Notes under the pieces: generated by a model
The model's input: only the letters and a program-made list of their open reading frames with translations
The model's database searches: none
Told to the model about the DNA's origin: nothing
Program-made: the position numbers and the translations under genes
Part shown: piece by piece, positions 1 to 8,914 of the stretch
How the letters are laid out: each line of letters begins with the position of its first letter
Position numbering within the stretch: position 1 is the stretch's first letter
NCBI RefSeq assembly: GCF_900465345.1
Contig: NZ_UEGO01000031.1
Span: forward strand, 62,001 to 126,000
DNA from: Asaia bogorensis
Lineage (GTDB): Bacteria > Pseudomonadota > Alphaproteobacteria > Acetobacterales > Acetobacteraceae
DNA length: 64,000 nucleotides
Direction of reading: 5' to 3'

Positions 1-226
1 CAATGGCATTGAAGCGGGTCATGACATCGCGTGCGAGTCTCAGCCCCTCCTCATTCAGGCGGCCCGTCTGCTCAAGCCCGCGCCCCAGACGCAGCGTGGC
101 TTTTTCATTGAAGATCGGGATCGGATTACGGGTGACGCCCTCGAACACGACCAGCCGGACCGAATTCGATCCCAGATCGACGATGGCGGCGCGATGATGG
201 CCCTTTGGCGCGTCAGTACCCGTCAC
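1..226 (-). CDS. ppx: Exopolyphosphatase Ppx/GppA family, N-terminal part (runs off window)
   Basis: Only the first 75 codons are in the window. Reading the minus strand from GTG at 226, the protein contains AAIVDLGSNSVRLVVFEG, the phosphate-1 loop of the Ppx/GppA branch of the ASKHA (actin-like) ATPase fold, followed by a stretch ending in RLARDVMTRFNAI. Family members remove terminal phosphates from polyphosphate or hydrolyse pppGpp. The start lies 13 nt after the ppk stop with a GAGGAAGAG-like ribosome site, so it is probably co-transcribed with ppk, pairing synthesis and breakdown of polyphosphate. Ppx versus GppA specificity cannot be decided from this fragment. Confidence 0.88.
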   Translation of the reverse strand, partial: MTGTDAPKGHHRAAIVDLGSNSVRLVVFEGVTRNPIPIFNEKATLRLGRGLEQTGRLNEEGLRLARDVMTRFNAI

Positions 227-239
227 TCTACCCTCTTCC

Positions 240-2522
240 TCAATCTTCGCGGATACGCTCGGGCCGTTCACGACGGCCCGCATCCTTATCCTGCGGTTTC
301 TCCCTCGCTGCCGAGCCACGCCCGGAGAGCGAAGGGTTATGCATGAAATATTCATGCGCCGAGAAGGGATTAGCCCCCGGAGATACGCGATGCCAATCCC
401 CACGCGAGGAAAGCACCCAGCTTTGAAGTGTGTCACGTAAATCCATGGTCATGATCTGACCCAGGATCTGGGCATGAACGGTCGAATTGAAGATCGGCAC
501 CATCGCCTCGACACGACGATCCATGTTTCGTCCCATCCAGTCAGCCGAGGAAATGAAGACCTTGGCCTTGTGCGACGGCATCCGATGACCATTGCCAAAC
601 GCGAAGATACGCGCATGTTCCAGAAACCGACCGACGATCGAACGGATCTCGATATTTTCCGAAAGGCCCGGCACACCGGGGCGCAGGCAGCAGATACCCC
701 GAATGATTCCGACCACCCTCACCCCGGCGCGTGATGCCCGGTAGAGCGCGTCGATCAGGGCCGGGTCGACCAGGGAATTCATCTTCAGCCAGATCTTGGC
801 AGGGCGTCCGGCCTTGGCATGAGCGATCTCCCCCTCGATCAGGTCCATGAGCGTGTCACGCAGCGTGATGGGGGCAAAAGCGAGCGCCTCCATATCCACC
901 GGGGTCGCATAACCCGTCATGTAGTTGAACAGCTTGGCCGAATCGCTCGCGAGCTGGGGATCGCAGGTGAAGAAGGAGAGATCCGTATAGATACGTGCCG
1001 TGATCGGATGATAATTGCCCGTACCAAAATGGGCGTAGGACCGCAGGCCACCAGCTTCTCGCCTGACAACGAGGCTGAGCTTGGCGTGCGTCTTGAGATG
1101 GGTGAAGCCGAACACCACCTGGACGCCCGCCGATTCGAGCGACCGTGCGAGGCGTATATTCGCTTCCTCGTCAAAGCGCGCCCGCAGCTCAACCATCGCC
1201 GTGACCGACTTGCCCAGTTCTGCGGCCTCAATCAGCGCCCGCACAATGGGGCTGTCCCGCGACGTGCGATAAAGCGTCTGCTTGATTGCCACCACGTTGG
1301 GATCAAGCGCTGCCTGTTTGAGAAACTGCACCACCACATCGAAGCTCTCGAAGGGATGATGCACCACGATATCCTTGGCGCGGATTGCTGCGAAGCAATC
1401 GCCGTCATAATCGCGGATTCGCTCAGGGAAGCGCGGCGTATAGGGTTTGAACAGCAGGTCAGGGCGATCAGATACGATCATCTGCTTGAGATCGACCACT
1501 CCGATGATATCGGGCTGAACCACAACATCGTCACGTGCCACGTCGAGTTCTTCAGCGAACTCACGCCCCATGCTTTCCGGTATGGAGGCGTCGAGGGCAA
1601 GATGGATACCCACACCGCGGCGACGCTGCTTGAGCGCTGTCTCGTAGGACAGCACCAGATCCTCGGCTTCGTCCTCAAACTCGACATCCGAATCGCGGAT
1701 GATACGCAGCACCCCGCCCTCGGCAATTTCCATCCCGGGAAAAAGACGTGTGATGTGCAGCCGGATAACGTCCTCGAGCGCCACGAAGCGCACATCGGGG
1801 CGGATATCCGGCTCCTCCTTGTGCGGCGCGGGTAGACGTATGAAACGGTCGATCTGCTGGGGCAGCAGAATGAGCGCATCCATCGAAAACCCCGGGATCG
1901 TCGGGTCATTGAGGCGTAGTGCCAACGCCATTCCAAGATTCGGAATGAACGGCATGGGGTGCGAGGGGTCGATGGCAAGCGGCGTCAGAACAGGATAGAT
2001 CTCGTTCTCGAACTTGGCGGCGATGCTCTCGCGCTCGGCGTCTGTCAGTTCCTCACGCGTGCACAGGCGAAGCCCCGCCTGCGCCAGTTCACCGCGCAAC
2101 AGGCGCCAGATGCGCTGCTGTGCCGCAAAGAGCTTCGCCGCGCTGCGGCGCACGCTCGTCAGCTGGCGCGCTGGCGTCAAACCATCAGCCGAGGGGGCGA
2201 CCAGCCCCTCGCGCACCTGACCAACAAGCCCCGCCACACGCACCGAGTAGAATTCATCCAGATTACTGGCACTGATCGACAGAAAGCGCAGACGCTCCAG
2301 CAACGGGTGGCGGCTGTTTTCCGCCTCCTCAATCACGCGCTGGTTGAAATCGAGCCAGGATAATTCACGGTTGATGAACCGCGTCGGTGAGGTCACGATT
2401 CCGGGGTCGGGAATACGGGCTACGGCACGCGTGGCACGCGTCGCCCTTGGGGCTTTCGCCCGTGTGGCGCGTGGTGCCTTGGAGGGGGCGGGCTTTGAGT
2501 CCTTTTCCGAAGACGACGTCAC
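240..2522 (-). CDS. ppk: Polyphosphate kinase 1
   Basis: PPK1 reversibly transfers the ATP gamma-phosphate to inorganic polyphosphate through a phosphohistidine. The 760-residue protein has the N-terminal domain start ([19 protein letters not shown] near residue 49), the head domain, and both C-terminal phospholipase-D-like domains. Catalytic histidines are visible at H479 (KTHAKL) and H498 ([11 protein letters not shown]), 19 residues apart as in E. coli H435 and H454. The start is GTG with ACAGGAAA upstream. The first about 37 residues are an extra basic Ala/Pro/Arg/Thr repeat (two copies of KAPRATRA) before the conserved domain, and the C-terminal tail is also charged. It sits between hdaA and ppx, all on the minus strand. 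Confidence 0.96.
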   Translation of the reverse strand: MTSSSEKDSKPAPSKAPRATRAKAPRATRATRAVARIPDPGIVTSPTRFINRELSWLDFNQRVIEEAENSRHPLLERLRFLSISASNLDEFYSVRVAGLVGQVREGLVAPSADGLTPARQLTSVRRSAAKLFAAQQRIWRLLRGELAQAGLRLCTREELTDAERESIAAKFENEIYPVLTPLAIDPSHPMPFIPNLGMALALRLNDPTIPGFSMDALILLPQQIDRFIRLPAPHKEEPDIRPDVRFVALEDVIRLHITRLFPGMEIAEGGVLRIIRDSDVEFEDEAEDLVLSYETALKQRRRGVGIHLALDASIPESMGREFAEELDVARDDVVVQPDIIGVVDLKQMIVSDRPDLLFKPYTPRFPERIRDYDGDCFAAIRAKDIVVHHPFESFDVVVQFLKQAALDPNVVAIKQTLYRTSRDSPIVRALIEAAELGKSVTAMVELRARFDEEANIRLARSLESAGVQVVFGFTHLKTHAKLSLVVRREAGGLRSYAHFGTGNYHPITARIYTDLSFFTCDPQLASDSAKLFNYMTGYATPVDMEALAFAPITLRDTLMDLIEGEIAHAKAGRPAKIWLKMNSLVDPALIDALYRASRAGVRVVGIIRGICCLRPGVPGLSENIEIRSIVGRFLEHARIFAFGNGHRMPSHKAKVFISSADWMGRNMDRRVEAMVPIFNSTVHAQILGQIMTMDLRDTLQSWVLSSRGDWHRVSPGANPFSAHEYFMHNPSLSGRGSAAREKPQDKDAGRRERPERIRED

Positions 2523-2647
2523 GCGCTACGTTTCCTGTTTCTGTCCAATGAGAAGTAACAACATCGGCCCGTGAGCAGCGCGCGTCAAACCCCTTAACCC
2601 AATCATCATAAAAGGTTCCGGCCCGGTGATGGCCTGAGCGGTCAGGT

Positions 2648-3379
2648 TCAGCGTTCGCCGGGGGCTGGCTCATCCAGCAGTCCCGACAGGGCCTGTCGTG
2701 CAAGGACCCGCGTGAGTGGCCTGTTATGAGCAAGCCCAGCCTGATCGAGCCGGTCGACCGCGCTCACAATCGCATCGCAGGTGCGCGGCAGATGGTGCAT
2801 GAGCCAATCGAGAATCGGCTTGGAGACAATCATCTGACGCTCTGCAATCAGGCGCAGAAGCAGGGCAAAACGCAGGGAATCCTCAGGCGACAGAAGCGGC
2901 ACCACCGTAATGGCCCGCAAGCGGCTTGCCAGATCAGGCAGAACGATGGGCAGACGGACAGGCGCATAACGCGAAGCGATAAGCAGGGTCGTGCGTTGTT
3001 CACGCGCCAGATTGAGCAGATGCAGCAGGGCACGCTCGGATGTCACGCGCTCCAGATGATCGAGCGCCAGCGTGGTGTGGGCTGCCCCCGCAATCTCGAC
3101 CACCTGCGCCATATCCAGCGTCGCCGCATCGACAACGTGCGCCTGACGCCTCGCCGCCCAGATGTGCAGAAGATGCGACTTTCCACAACTGTCGTCACCG
3201 CAGAGCAGCAGCCTGCGATCGGGCCAGCCGGTCTGGTTCAGCCAGTGACGCGCCTGGGCGTTGGAGGCCGACGGAATGAAGTGACGGGCCGCGACGCTTG
3301 CAGGCGGCCGCAGCGCCAGCGCGAGTTGCGCGGCGGCGTTGCCCGGCGCCAATCCGTCAATTCCCGCTTCTTTGTCCAT
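2648..3379 (-). CDS. hdaA: DnaA-related regulatory inactivator HdaA (AAA+ ATPase)
   Basis: A 243-residue DnaA-domain-III-like protein without the DnaA DNA-binding domain IV. Hda proteins act with the DNA-loaded sliding clamp to stimulate ATP hydrolysis by DnaA and so limit re-initiation of replication. Visible are a P-loop ([14 protein letters not shown], near residues 60-73), a DnaA-like box around ALDHLERV, and a sensor-like segment [11 protein letters not shown] followed by [11 protein letters not shown] typical of the family. The N-terminal QLALALRP segment resembles a clamp-binding motif. It precedes ppk on the same strand, an order often seen in alphaproteobacteria. Start is ATG at 3379. 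Confidence 0.85.
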   Translation of the reverse strand: MDKEAGIDGLAPGNAAAQLALALRPPASVAARHFIPSASNAQARHWLNQTGWPDRRLLLCGDDSCGKSHLLHIWAARRQAHVVDAATLDMAQVVEIAGAAHTTLALDHLERVTSERALLHLLNLAREQRTTLLIASRYAPVRLPIVLPDLASRLRAITVVPLLSPEDSLRFALLLRLIAERQMIVSKPILDWLMHHLPRTCDAIVSAVDRLDQAGLAHNRPLTRVLARQALSGLLDEPAPGER

Positions 3380-3474
3380 TCAATAGCCGTTCCGGTCCTT
3401 TCCGAGCCGGGTCGGCTCCATTAGAAGGACAGATACTAACGCAACCGGCCAGGTTTTTCGAGCGAGGCGACAGC

Positions 3475-4533
3475 ATGACCGATCCGATTTCTCCTTCAGC
3501 AAGCTATCGCGATTCCGGCGTCGATATCGAGGCCGGTGATGCGCTGGTCGAGGCGATCAAGCCCGCAGCAAAATCGACCGACCGGCCGGGCACAATGGGT
3601 GGTCTGGGCGGCTTCGGCGCGCTGTTCGACCTCAAGGCAGCCGGCTTTACCGACCCGATCCTCGTCAGTTGCACCGATGGTGTGGGCACAAAGCTCATGG
3701 TCGCCATCGAGAGCGGTCAGCATGATACGGTCGGCGTCGATCTGGTGGCCATGTGTGTGAATGATCTTGTGGTGCAGGGCGCTCAGCCGCTTTTCTTCCT
3801 TGACTATCTGGCAACCGGCAAACTGGCTGTTGAAGATGCTGCCCGTGTCGTGAAGGGCATTGCGCAGGCCTGCCGCGATACGGATTGCGCACTGGTCGGC
3901 GGTGAAACTGCCGAAATGCCCGGCATGTATGACTCCGGGCATTACGATCTCGCCGGCTTCAGCGTTGGCGCTGCCGAACGTTCCGCCCTGCTTCCCGCCG
4001 GCATCACCGAAGGCGACACATTGATCGCCCTTCCCTCCACCGGCGTTCATTCCAACGGCTATTCGCTGGTACGCAGCATCAAGGCGATGAGCGGTCTGCA
4101 ATGGAACAGCGAAGCCCCCTTCGAGCCGGGCAGCACGCTCGCCGAAGCGCTGCTGCGCCCCACCGCGCTTTATGTGCGAACGGTCATGGCCCTGCATCAT
4201 GCCGGGTTGCTGCATGGCTGTGCGCACATCACCGGTGGTGGCCTGCCCGGGAACCTGCCGCGCGTCCTGCCAGAGGGTCTGGGCGTACAGATCGAAGCCG
4301 ATACCTGGCCTGTGCCCCCGGTCTTCCGCTGGCTGGCCACCACGGGCAATGTTGCGCATGACGAGATGCTCAAGGTCTTCAATTGCGGCATTGGTATGGT
4401 TCTGATCACGCCCGAGCCCGAGAAGGTTCTGGCCATGCTCGAAGCCCGCGGCGAAAAAGGCTATCGCATCGGTGACGTAACCGCCAATGGCCCACGTTAT
4501 GCACTGGATGGCCAGGTTGATTTCGCCCTATGA
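3475..4533 (+). CDS. purM: Phosphoribosylformylglycinamidine cyclo-ligase (AIR synthetase)
   Basis: PurM makes aminoimidazole ribonucleotide from FGAM with ATP in purine synthesis. From ATG 3475 the protein is 352 residues, close to the usual 345-350. Family stretches include [37 protein letters not shown] and [12 protein letters not shown]. The reading frame is open 59 codons further upstream, but that region overlaps the hdaA start and has no PurM similarity; GCGAGGCGA precedes the chosen start. The stop overlaps the purN start (ATGA), so the two are translationally coupled. Confidence 0.97.
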   Translation: MTDPISPSASYRDSGVDIEAGDALVEAIKPAAKSTDRPGTMGGLGGFGALFDLKAAGFTDPILVSCTDGVGTKLMVAIESGQHDTVGVDLVAMCVNDLVVQGAQPLFFLDYLATGKLAVEDAARVVKGIAQACRDTDCALVGGETAEMPGMYDSGHYDLAGFSVGAAERSALLPAGITEGDTLIALPSTGVHSNGYSLVRSIKAMSGLQWNSEAPFEPGSTLAEALLRPTALYVRTVMALHHAGLLHGCAHITGGGLPGNLPRVLPEGLGVQIEADTWPVPPVFRWLATTGNVAHDEMLKVFNCGIGMVLITPEPEKVLAMLEARGEKGYRIGDVTANGPRYALDGQVDFAL

Positions 4534-5126
4534 GCGAAACAATGGCTGTCCATAAAACTCCCATTGCGGTTTTCATCTCGGGGCGCGGCAGCAATATGAA
4601 TGCCCTGATCGAGGCCTGTGCGCGACCGGATTATCCGGCGCGCATTGCCCTTGTGCTGAGCAATAACCCGGATGCGCCGGGGCTCGAGACCGCACGACAC
4701 GCAGGGCTGGACGCTGTAGCGATCGATCACCGTCTTTTCCCTAAAGACCGCGAAGGACACGAGAAGGCCATTGAGGCCTGTCTCGAAAAGGCAGGAATCG
4801 AGGTGATCTGCCTTGCGGGCTATATGCGCGTCCTGACCCCTTATCTCGTCGGACGATGGGCCGGCCGCATGCTCAACATCCATCCAAGCCTGCTGCCTGC
4901 CTATCCCGGTCTGGATACGCATGAGCGCGCCCTGGCGGCGGGCGATACCCGTCATGGCTGCACGGTCCATCTGGTCACTGATGGTGTGGATGAAGGCCCG
5001 GTGCTGGGCCAGGCCGAGGTGCCGGTTCTGCCAGGCGATACACCCTCCACCCTCGCGGCGCGCGTTCTGGAGCAGGAACATCGCCTCTACCCCGAAGCGC
5101 TCGCAGCGTTTCTGAAAGCCCGATAA
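4530..5126 (+). CDS. purN: Phosphoribosylglycinamide formyltransferase
   Basis: PurN transfers a formyl group from 10-formyl-THF to GAR in purine synthesis. The 198-residue protein has the N-terminal phosphate-binding [16 protein letters not shown], the catalytic [13 protein letters not shown] (Asn and His), and the segment [17 protein letters not shown] carrying the catalytic Asp. It starts inside the purM stop (ATGA overlap), forming a two-gene purMN operon that ends at a strong terminator. A second ATG four codons in (MAVHKTP) is an alternative start. Confidence 0.97.
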   Translation: MSETMAVHKTPIAVFISGRGSNMNALIEACARPDYPARIALVLSNNPDAPGLETARHAGLDAVAIDHRLFPKDREGHEKAIEACLEKAGIEVICLAGYMRVLTPYLVGRWAGRMLNIHPSLLPAYPGLDTHERALAAGDTRHGCTVHLVTDGVDEGPVLGQAEVPVLPGDTPSTLAARVLEQEHRLYPEALAAFLKAR

Positions 5127-5143
5127 GGCGCCCTCCTGCGACC

Positions 5144-5171
5144 AAAAAGCCCGGTCACGCCGGGCTTTTTT
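5144..5171. terminator. Bidirectional intrinsic terminator after purN
   Basis: An 11-bp perfect stem AAAAAGCCCGG / CCGGGCTTTTT with a TCACG loop, flanked by A and T runs on the two sides. It lies between the convergent purN and the DUF2142 gene and can stop transcription from both. Confidence 0.9.
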
Positions 5172-5207
5172 ATTGCGTATTACAGGTTCGGAGAGCAGGG
5201 CGCTCCC

Positions 5208-6620
5208 TTACCAGAAACGTGATGCCAGAACGCTCGTGAGCGTTACAAGGTCGAAGCACAGGAAAGCGGTCATACCCAGCATGGCCCAACGCTGTGTGCT
5301 TTCCGACGGGGAAAGCTGGCCTGCCCTTGGCATGAGGGGAAACAATAGAGCCAGAAAGGGCGCAATCGGCAGGAAGTAGCGACCCTGAACGCCATCAATG
5401 ATGGGCGCACCTACCGGGGTCCAGATCACATAGAGCGAGAAATAGACAGCGCCGACTGCGAGCAGCATCGCAAGCACCGTCACAAGAACCGTTCTGCCGT
5501 TTTGTGCCAAACCCCGGTTTCTGATCGCCGGATAGGCACAAAAGCAGAGCGTAGCGAGAATCGTCACATAGACAAGGCGATAGAACCAGGCCGGAAACAG
5601 CGTATCCAGCCAACCAAGCACCCCGATGAACTCGTGAATGTTGTGACCGAGATTCACCTTGAGCGTCGTATAGGCGAGCATCGGCAGCGAGAGAGGATGG
5701 GTGAGGACCCAATGCACCTGACCACTATCCGACGTGCCTGACCCATCAAGGAACTGCACTTTGGTCGGGGTCATGCCGAAATGCTGCCAGATCAGAAACG
5801 CCACAATGCTGGCCACGAAAGGGGCCACCGCCAGATATTTACGACGTCCCGCATCCAGCCATTCCCGCGCCGGAAACAGCCCTAGCGGGATAAGGCTGCA
5901 CAACAACAAGGGCGGCTTGCTGACTGTCAAAACGGCGAACAGACAGGTGATACCAATCCAGAATCGCGTTGATCCCGGATTGAGTGCGCTGATCCGAGTG
6001 AGCAGCGAGGCCGTGAGCAAAGCGAGCGCAAAGATCAGACCATCCTGAGACGCTGATGCGTTCAGTGCCATCACCATGGGCAAGCTGGCGAGCAGCATCA
6101 GATAAAGCACCCCGCGTCGCGCAAGCGCGATGCCCAGCGTGCAGAGCGCAATGCTGATCACGGCATTGACGACATGCACCATGATGCTGGTCTGGATGAT
6201 CGTCGCCCGCGTATGGCGGCCAATAAAGGTGGCGACTGCACCAGGCAGATAGGTGACAGGTGCATAGATCACTGTGTTGCCGAAAGAAGCCCAGCTACGA
6301 TGATTGTCCCATTGTCGTTCCGCCAGAGCAGACAGCTCGCCCATATCCACCTTCTTTTCGGCGTGGAAACGCAAACTGTTGAGCAATTCCGCCTCAGAAG
6401 GGAAATTGGCGGGCAGATAGCCCCCGGCCTGCGCTGCATCGAGTTTGATGCCGACAAAACCGCCCTGGGCGATCTGAACGATCCGCGCAAAATGGTTGCG
6501 CTCATCAGGCATCTGACCGGGCGGGATGAGCAGGACGCAGGCGAGCCCCATCATGGAGGCGAAAAACAGGAAGACACGCACTGGCGAAAGCGCCAGGGCT
6601 GATCTCAAGGTAGAAAGCAA
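5208..6620 (-). CDS. DUF2142 family polytopic membrane protein
   Basis: A 470-residue protein with about eleven hydrophobic segments. Near the N-terminus, after the first membrane helix, it carries PPGQMPDERNHFARI, matching the Pro-Asp-Glu-x-x-His signature of DUF2142 (PF09913). These proteins resemble GT-C lipid-linked-sugar glycosyltransferases and usually sit beside polysaccharide genes; no enzymatic activity is established for this one. The start appears to be TTG at 6620, preceded by CGGAGGATG. It is followed upstream on the same strand by a GT2 glycosyltransferase, which supports a role in lipid-linked sugar or envelope polymer modification. Specific function is unknown. Confidence 0.8.
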   Translation of the reverse strand: MLSTLRSALALSPVRVFLFFASMMGLACVLLIPPGQMPDERNHFARIVQIAQGGFVGIKLDAAQAGGYLPANFPSEAELLNSLRFHAEKKVDMGELSALAERQWDNHRSWASFGNTVIYAPVTYLPGAVATFIGRHTRATIIQTSIMVHVVNAVISIALCTLGIALARRGVLYLMLLASLPMVMALNASASQDGLIFALALLTASLLTRISALNPGSTRFWIGITCLFAVLTVSKPPLLLCSLIPLGLFPAREWLDAGRRKYLAVAPFVASIVAFLIWQHFGMTPTKVQFLDGSGTSDSGQVHWVLTHPLSLPMLAYTTLKVNLGHNIHEFIGVLGWLDTLFPAWFYRLVYVTILATLCFCAYPAIRNRGLAQNGRTVLVTVLAMLLAVGAVYFSLYVIWTPVGAPIIDGVQGRYFLPIAPFLALLFPLMPRAGQLSPSESTQRWAMLGMTAFLCFDLVTLTSVLASRFW

Positions 6621-6693
6621 GATTTCATCCTCCGGGGAAAGCGCAATGGATGCCCGGAGGTGACCGGGCTGGTGACAGTGATGGCGCGATCCG

Positions 6694-7680
6694 TCAGAGA
6701 TCTACGCAGGGAGGGGCCTGAAGGGCCAGATAAGCGAGACGCTTGTTCTCCTGTCGTCCCAGCGCAACACTGTTCAGAATGAGCCCACAGACCAGCGACA
6801 AGGCGGCCAGAAGTTCGAACCCGGTGGCCAGCACGGCAGATGGGAGATGCGGCACGGTGTGGGTCTCGACAAAATCGAGGACCGAGCGAAGCCCGATCAA
6901 GCCACCGACCACAGCGAGAAACAGGCCAATAGCGCCGAAAAACAGAAACGGGCGTTCCTGTTTGAGCAGATTGACGATTGTGCCGAGAATACGAAAGCCG
7001 TCGCGATAGGTATTCAGTTTCGAAAACGACCCCTCTGGCCGCTCGATATAGCGTGTCGAGACTTCACCCATCGACATGTTCAGCTGCAGGGTGTGCACTG
7101 TGAATTCCGTCTCGGTTTCAAACCCCGACGATAACGCCGGGAAGGATTTGACGAAACGGCGGCTGAAGACACGATAGCCGGACAGCATGTCAGACTGTCC
7201 CCGACCAAACAGGCTCACGACCAGACCGGTCAATACCTTGTTGCCCAGCACATGGCCGGGACGATAGGCGGCGACAGCCTCATGAACGCGCACACCCATG
7301 ACGGTATCATGTCCGTTTTCGAGGGCCATACGCACCATCTGCGGGGCCGCAGCCGCCTCATAGGTACCGTCACCGTCAATCAGCACATAGAAATCGGCCT
7401 CGATATCGGCAAACATGCGTCGGATGACATGGCCCTTGCCCTGCAAGCGCTCACGACGGACGATTGCACCAGCCTCCTTTGCCAGCGCAACGGTGCGGTC
7501 GCTCGAGTTGTTGTCATAGACATAGATGCACGCATCCGGCAGGGCAGCACGCATATCGCGCACAACACCTCCGATGGTGACCTCCTCGTTGTAACAGGGA
7601 ATAAGGACGGCAACCCGGTAGGCGCCAAGGGGCAGCACGGATGCTGTGACGATACCTGCCTGGTGGGGGTCTGCCTGCAT
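6694..7680 (-). CDS. GT2-family glycosyltransferase with C-terminal membrane helices
   Basis: Family 2 glycosyltransferase related to dolichol-phosphate/polyprenyl-phosphate sugar transferases. Visible: VAVLIPCYNEEVTIGGVV at the start of the GT-A fold, IYVYDNNSSDRTV, the metal/nucleotide-binding VLIDGDGTYE (DxD), and two hydrophobic segments near the C-terminus (FLFFGAIGLFLAVVGGLIGL and a second about 30 residues on). An ATG at 7680 with GCAGAGAGAG upstream is preferred; the frame also opens at ATG 7722 with a poor ribosome site. It probably loads a sugar onto a polyprenyl phosphate on the cytoplasmic membrane face. The neighbouring DUF2142 protein could use that product; that link is inference. 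Confidence 0.82.
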   Translation of the reverse strand: MQADPHQAGIVTASVLPLGAYRVAVLIPCYNEEVTIGGVVRDMRAALPDACIYVYDNNSSDRTVALAKEAGAIVRRERLQGKGHVIRRMFADIEADFYVLIDGDGTYEAAAAPQMVRMALENGHDTVMGVRVHEAVAAYRPGHVLGNKVLTGLVVSLFGRGQSDMLSGYRVFSRRFVKSFPALSSGFETETEFTVHTLQLNMSMGEVSTRYIERPEGSFSKLNTYRDGFRILGTIVNLLKQERPFLFFGAIGLFLAVVGGLIGLRSVLDFVETHTVPHLPSAVLATGFELLAALSLVCGLILNSVALGRQENKRLAYLALQAPPCVDL

Positions 7681-7789
7681 TACTCTCTCTGCGAAACGAT
7701 CCTGATAAGCCGCTCCTAGCATCTCAGTCGCACAGAGGCCAGATCAAGCAGGCAGGGCAACGCCTGCCTGCGATGAGGGTCTGCAAGGC

Positions 7790-8617
7790 TCAATCACTTG
7801 TCATATGCTCGCGCAGCAGGCCCTGAAGGCGCGGCAACAGAAAAGCCGGGTCACACTCCCAGAGTGCCGGGCTGATCAGTTCCACCGACCATGGCCCGTC
7901 ATAGCCGCTGCGTCTGACCGCATCGCACCATCCTGGAAGGTCGATTTCCCCCTCCCCCGGCATGCAGTCGCGCAACACTGTCTCGTCCCACGCCTCGCCG
8001 GGACGCGGAAGCCGCCCATCGCAGAAATGCACTCCGAAGATTCTTGCGGAGTCGAAGGTATCGAGATCGGCAGGGACCGCTCCAGAACCGTGGAAGTGCC
8101 AGAAATCGACCACCACCCCTACATTGGGCGCTCCCACGCGGGCGATGACCTCCTTCGCCTGGCCCAAGGTCCGGAAACGGGTGAAGGCCGGCAACTCGAT
8201 CATGTATCGCACCCCCCAATCGCCCCCGATCGCGGCAATTGAGGCGATATTCTGCACCATGACATCCATGAGCTCGGGCTCTGACAGATGATCGGCACCA
8301 TTGCGCGGAAGAACCATGACCGTTCCTGCCCCCAGATCATGCGCCTCACGCGTGATCTTTACCGCTTCCTCCATCAGGGCTGCACGCCCAGGCGCATCGT
8401 GACGCTCGATGTGATCGAGCGCGCTCACATGGCTTATGCCCATCCCGGCATCGCGCACCATCTCTCGCACAGTGGCGATCGAGCCGCCACATGAGAGATA
8501 GCGGGCGAGTTTGGGATAGAATATTTCCATATCGTCAAACCCTGCTTCGTGGGCAAGGCGGATATCGGTCAATAAATTCGAGTGAAAACTCGTGATACCG
8601 TGCAACGCAGTGCGCAT
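7790..8617 (-). CDS. Sugar phosphate isomerase/epimerase-like TIM-barrel protein
   Basis: A 275-residue member of the AP-endonuclease-2/xylose-isomerase-like superfamily. ATG 8617 is chosen because AGGAGGAG lies just upstream; the 13 extra codons of the longer frame have no support. Family features are AGFDDMEIFYP near the N-terminus, MIELPAF, VGVVVDFWHFHGSG, FGVHFCDG and GPWSVELISP, placing acidic and histidine metal ligands at strand ends. Members act on keto sugars, inosose or hydroxypyruvate. It is divergent from an MFS sugar transporter, which suggests uptake and catabolism of one carbohydrate; the substrate is unknown. Confidence 0.8.
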   Translation of the reverse strand: MRTALHGITSFHSNLLTDIRLAHEAGFDDMEIFYPKLARYLSCGGSIATVREMVRDAGMGISHVSALDHIERHDAPGRAALMEEAVKITREAHDLGAGTVMVLPRNGADHLSEPELMDVMVQNIASIAAIGGDWGVRYMIELPAFTRFRTLGQAKEVIARVGAPNVGVVVDFWHFHGSGAVPADLDTFDSARIFGVHFCDGRLPRPGEAWDETVLRDCMPGEGEIDLPGWCDAVRRSGYDGPWSVELISPALWECDPAFLLPRLQGLLREHMTSD

Positions 8618-8914
8618 GACGAACACTCCTCCTGACAGACCTATCACCTGCAACACGCAGAACCGTGCCCCGGTGATACTGCGTTGATCCTGTCCCGGGC
8701 GATGAGAGGGTCACAGTCCGGCCTTGATGTAAAACCATCGGAATTCGCATTCGCTTCCGCAGGCGCATGGCTAGGCTCCAGACGTTAACTTAATGTCATC
8801 TTGGGGTCGCCCTATGATCATTCCTCCTATTCCCTCCCCTGCCTCGCATCGTTCATGCGAGACCCACCGTGCATCCTCAATCGAAGCCGCTTTCTCGGCA
8901 AATGGAGCACGGGC
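8618..8914. other. Divergent intergenic region between isomerase and MFS transporter
   Basis: About 300 bp that must hold the promoters of both divergent genes. The only ordered element I see is a 7-bp inverted repeat near 8843-8861 (annotated separately). There is no convincing ORF; the frame open from 8801 into the transporter lacks a ribosome site and reads non-transporter sequence before residue 39. Confidence 0.5.
8843..8861. promoter_or_regulatory. Inverted repeat, possible operator of the sugar transporter
   Basis: CTCGCAT-CGTTC-ATGCGAG, a perfect 7-bp dyad with a 5-bp spacer, 53 bp before the transporter start codon. Position suggests a repressor site or a leader hairpin; no regulator gene lies next to it. 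Confidence 0.35.

Noticed and set aside
6800-6840. A tRNA-like TTCGAACCC string
   Set aside because: It lies inside the GT2 coding region and no cloverleaf can be built around it.
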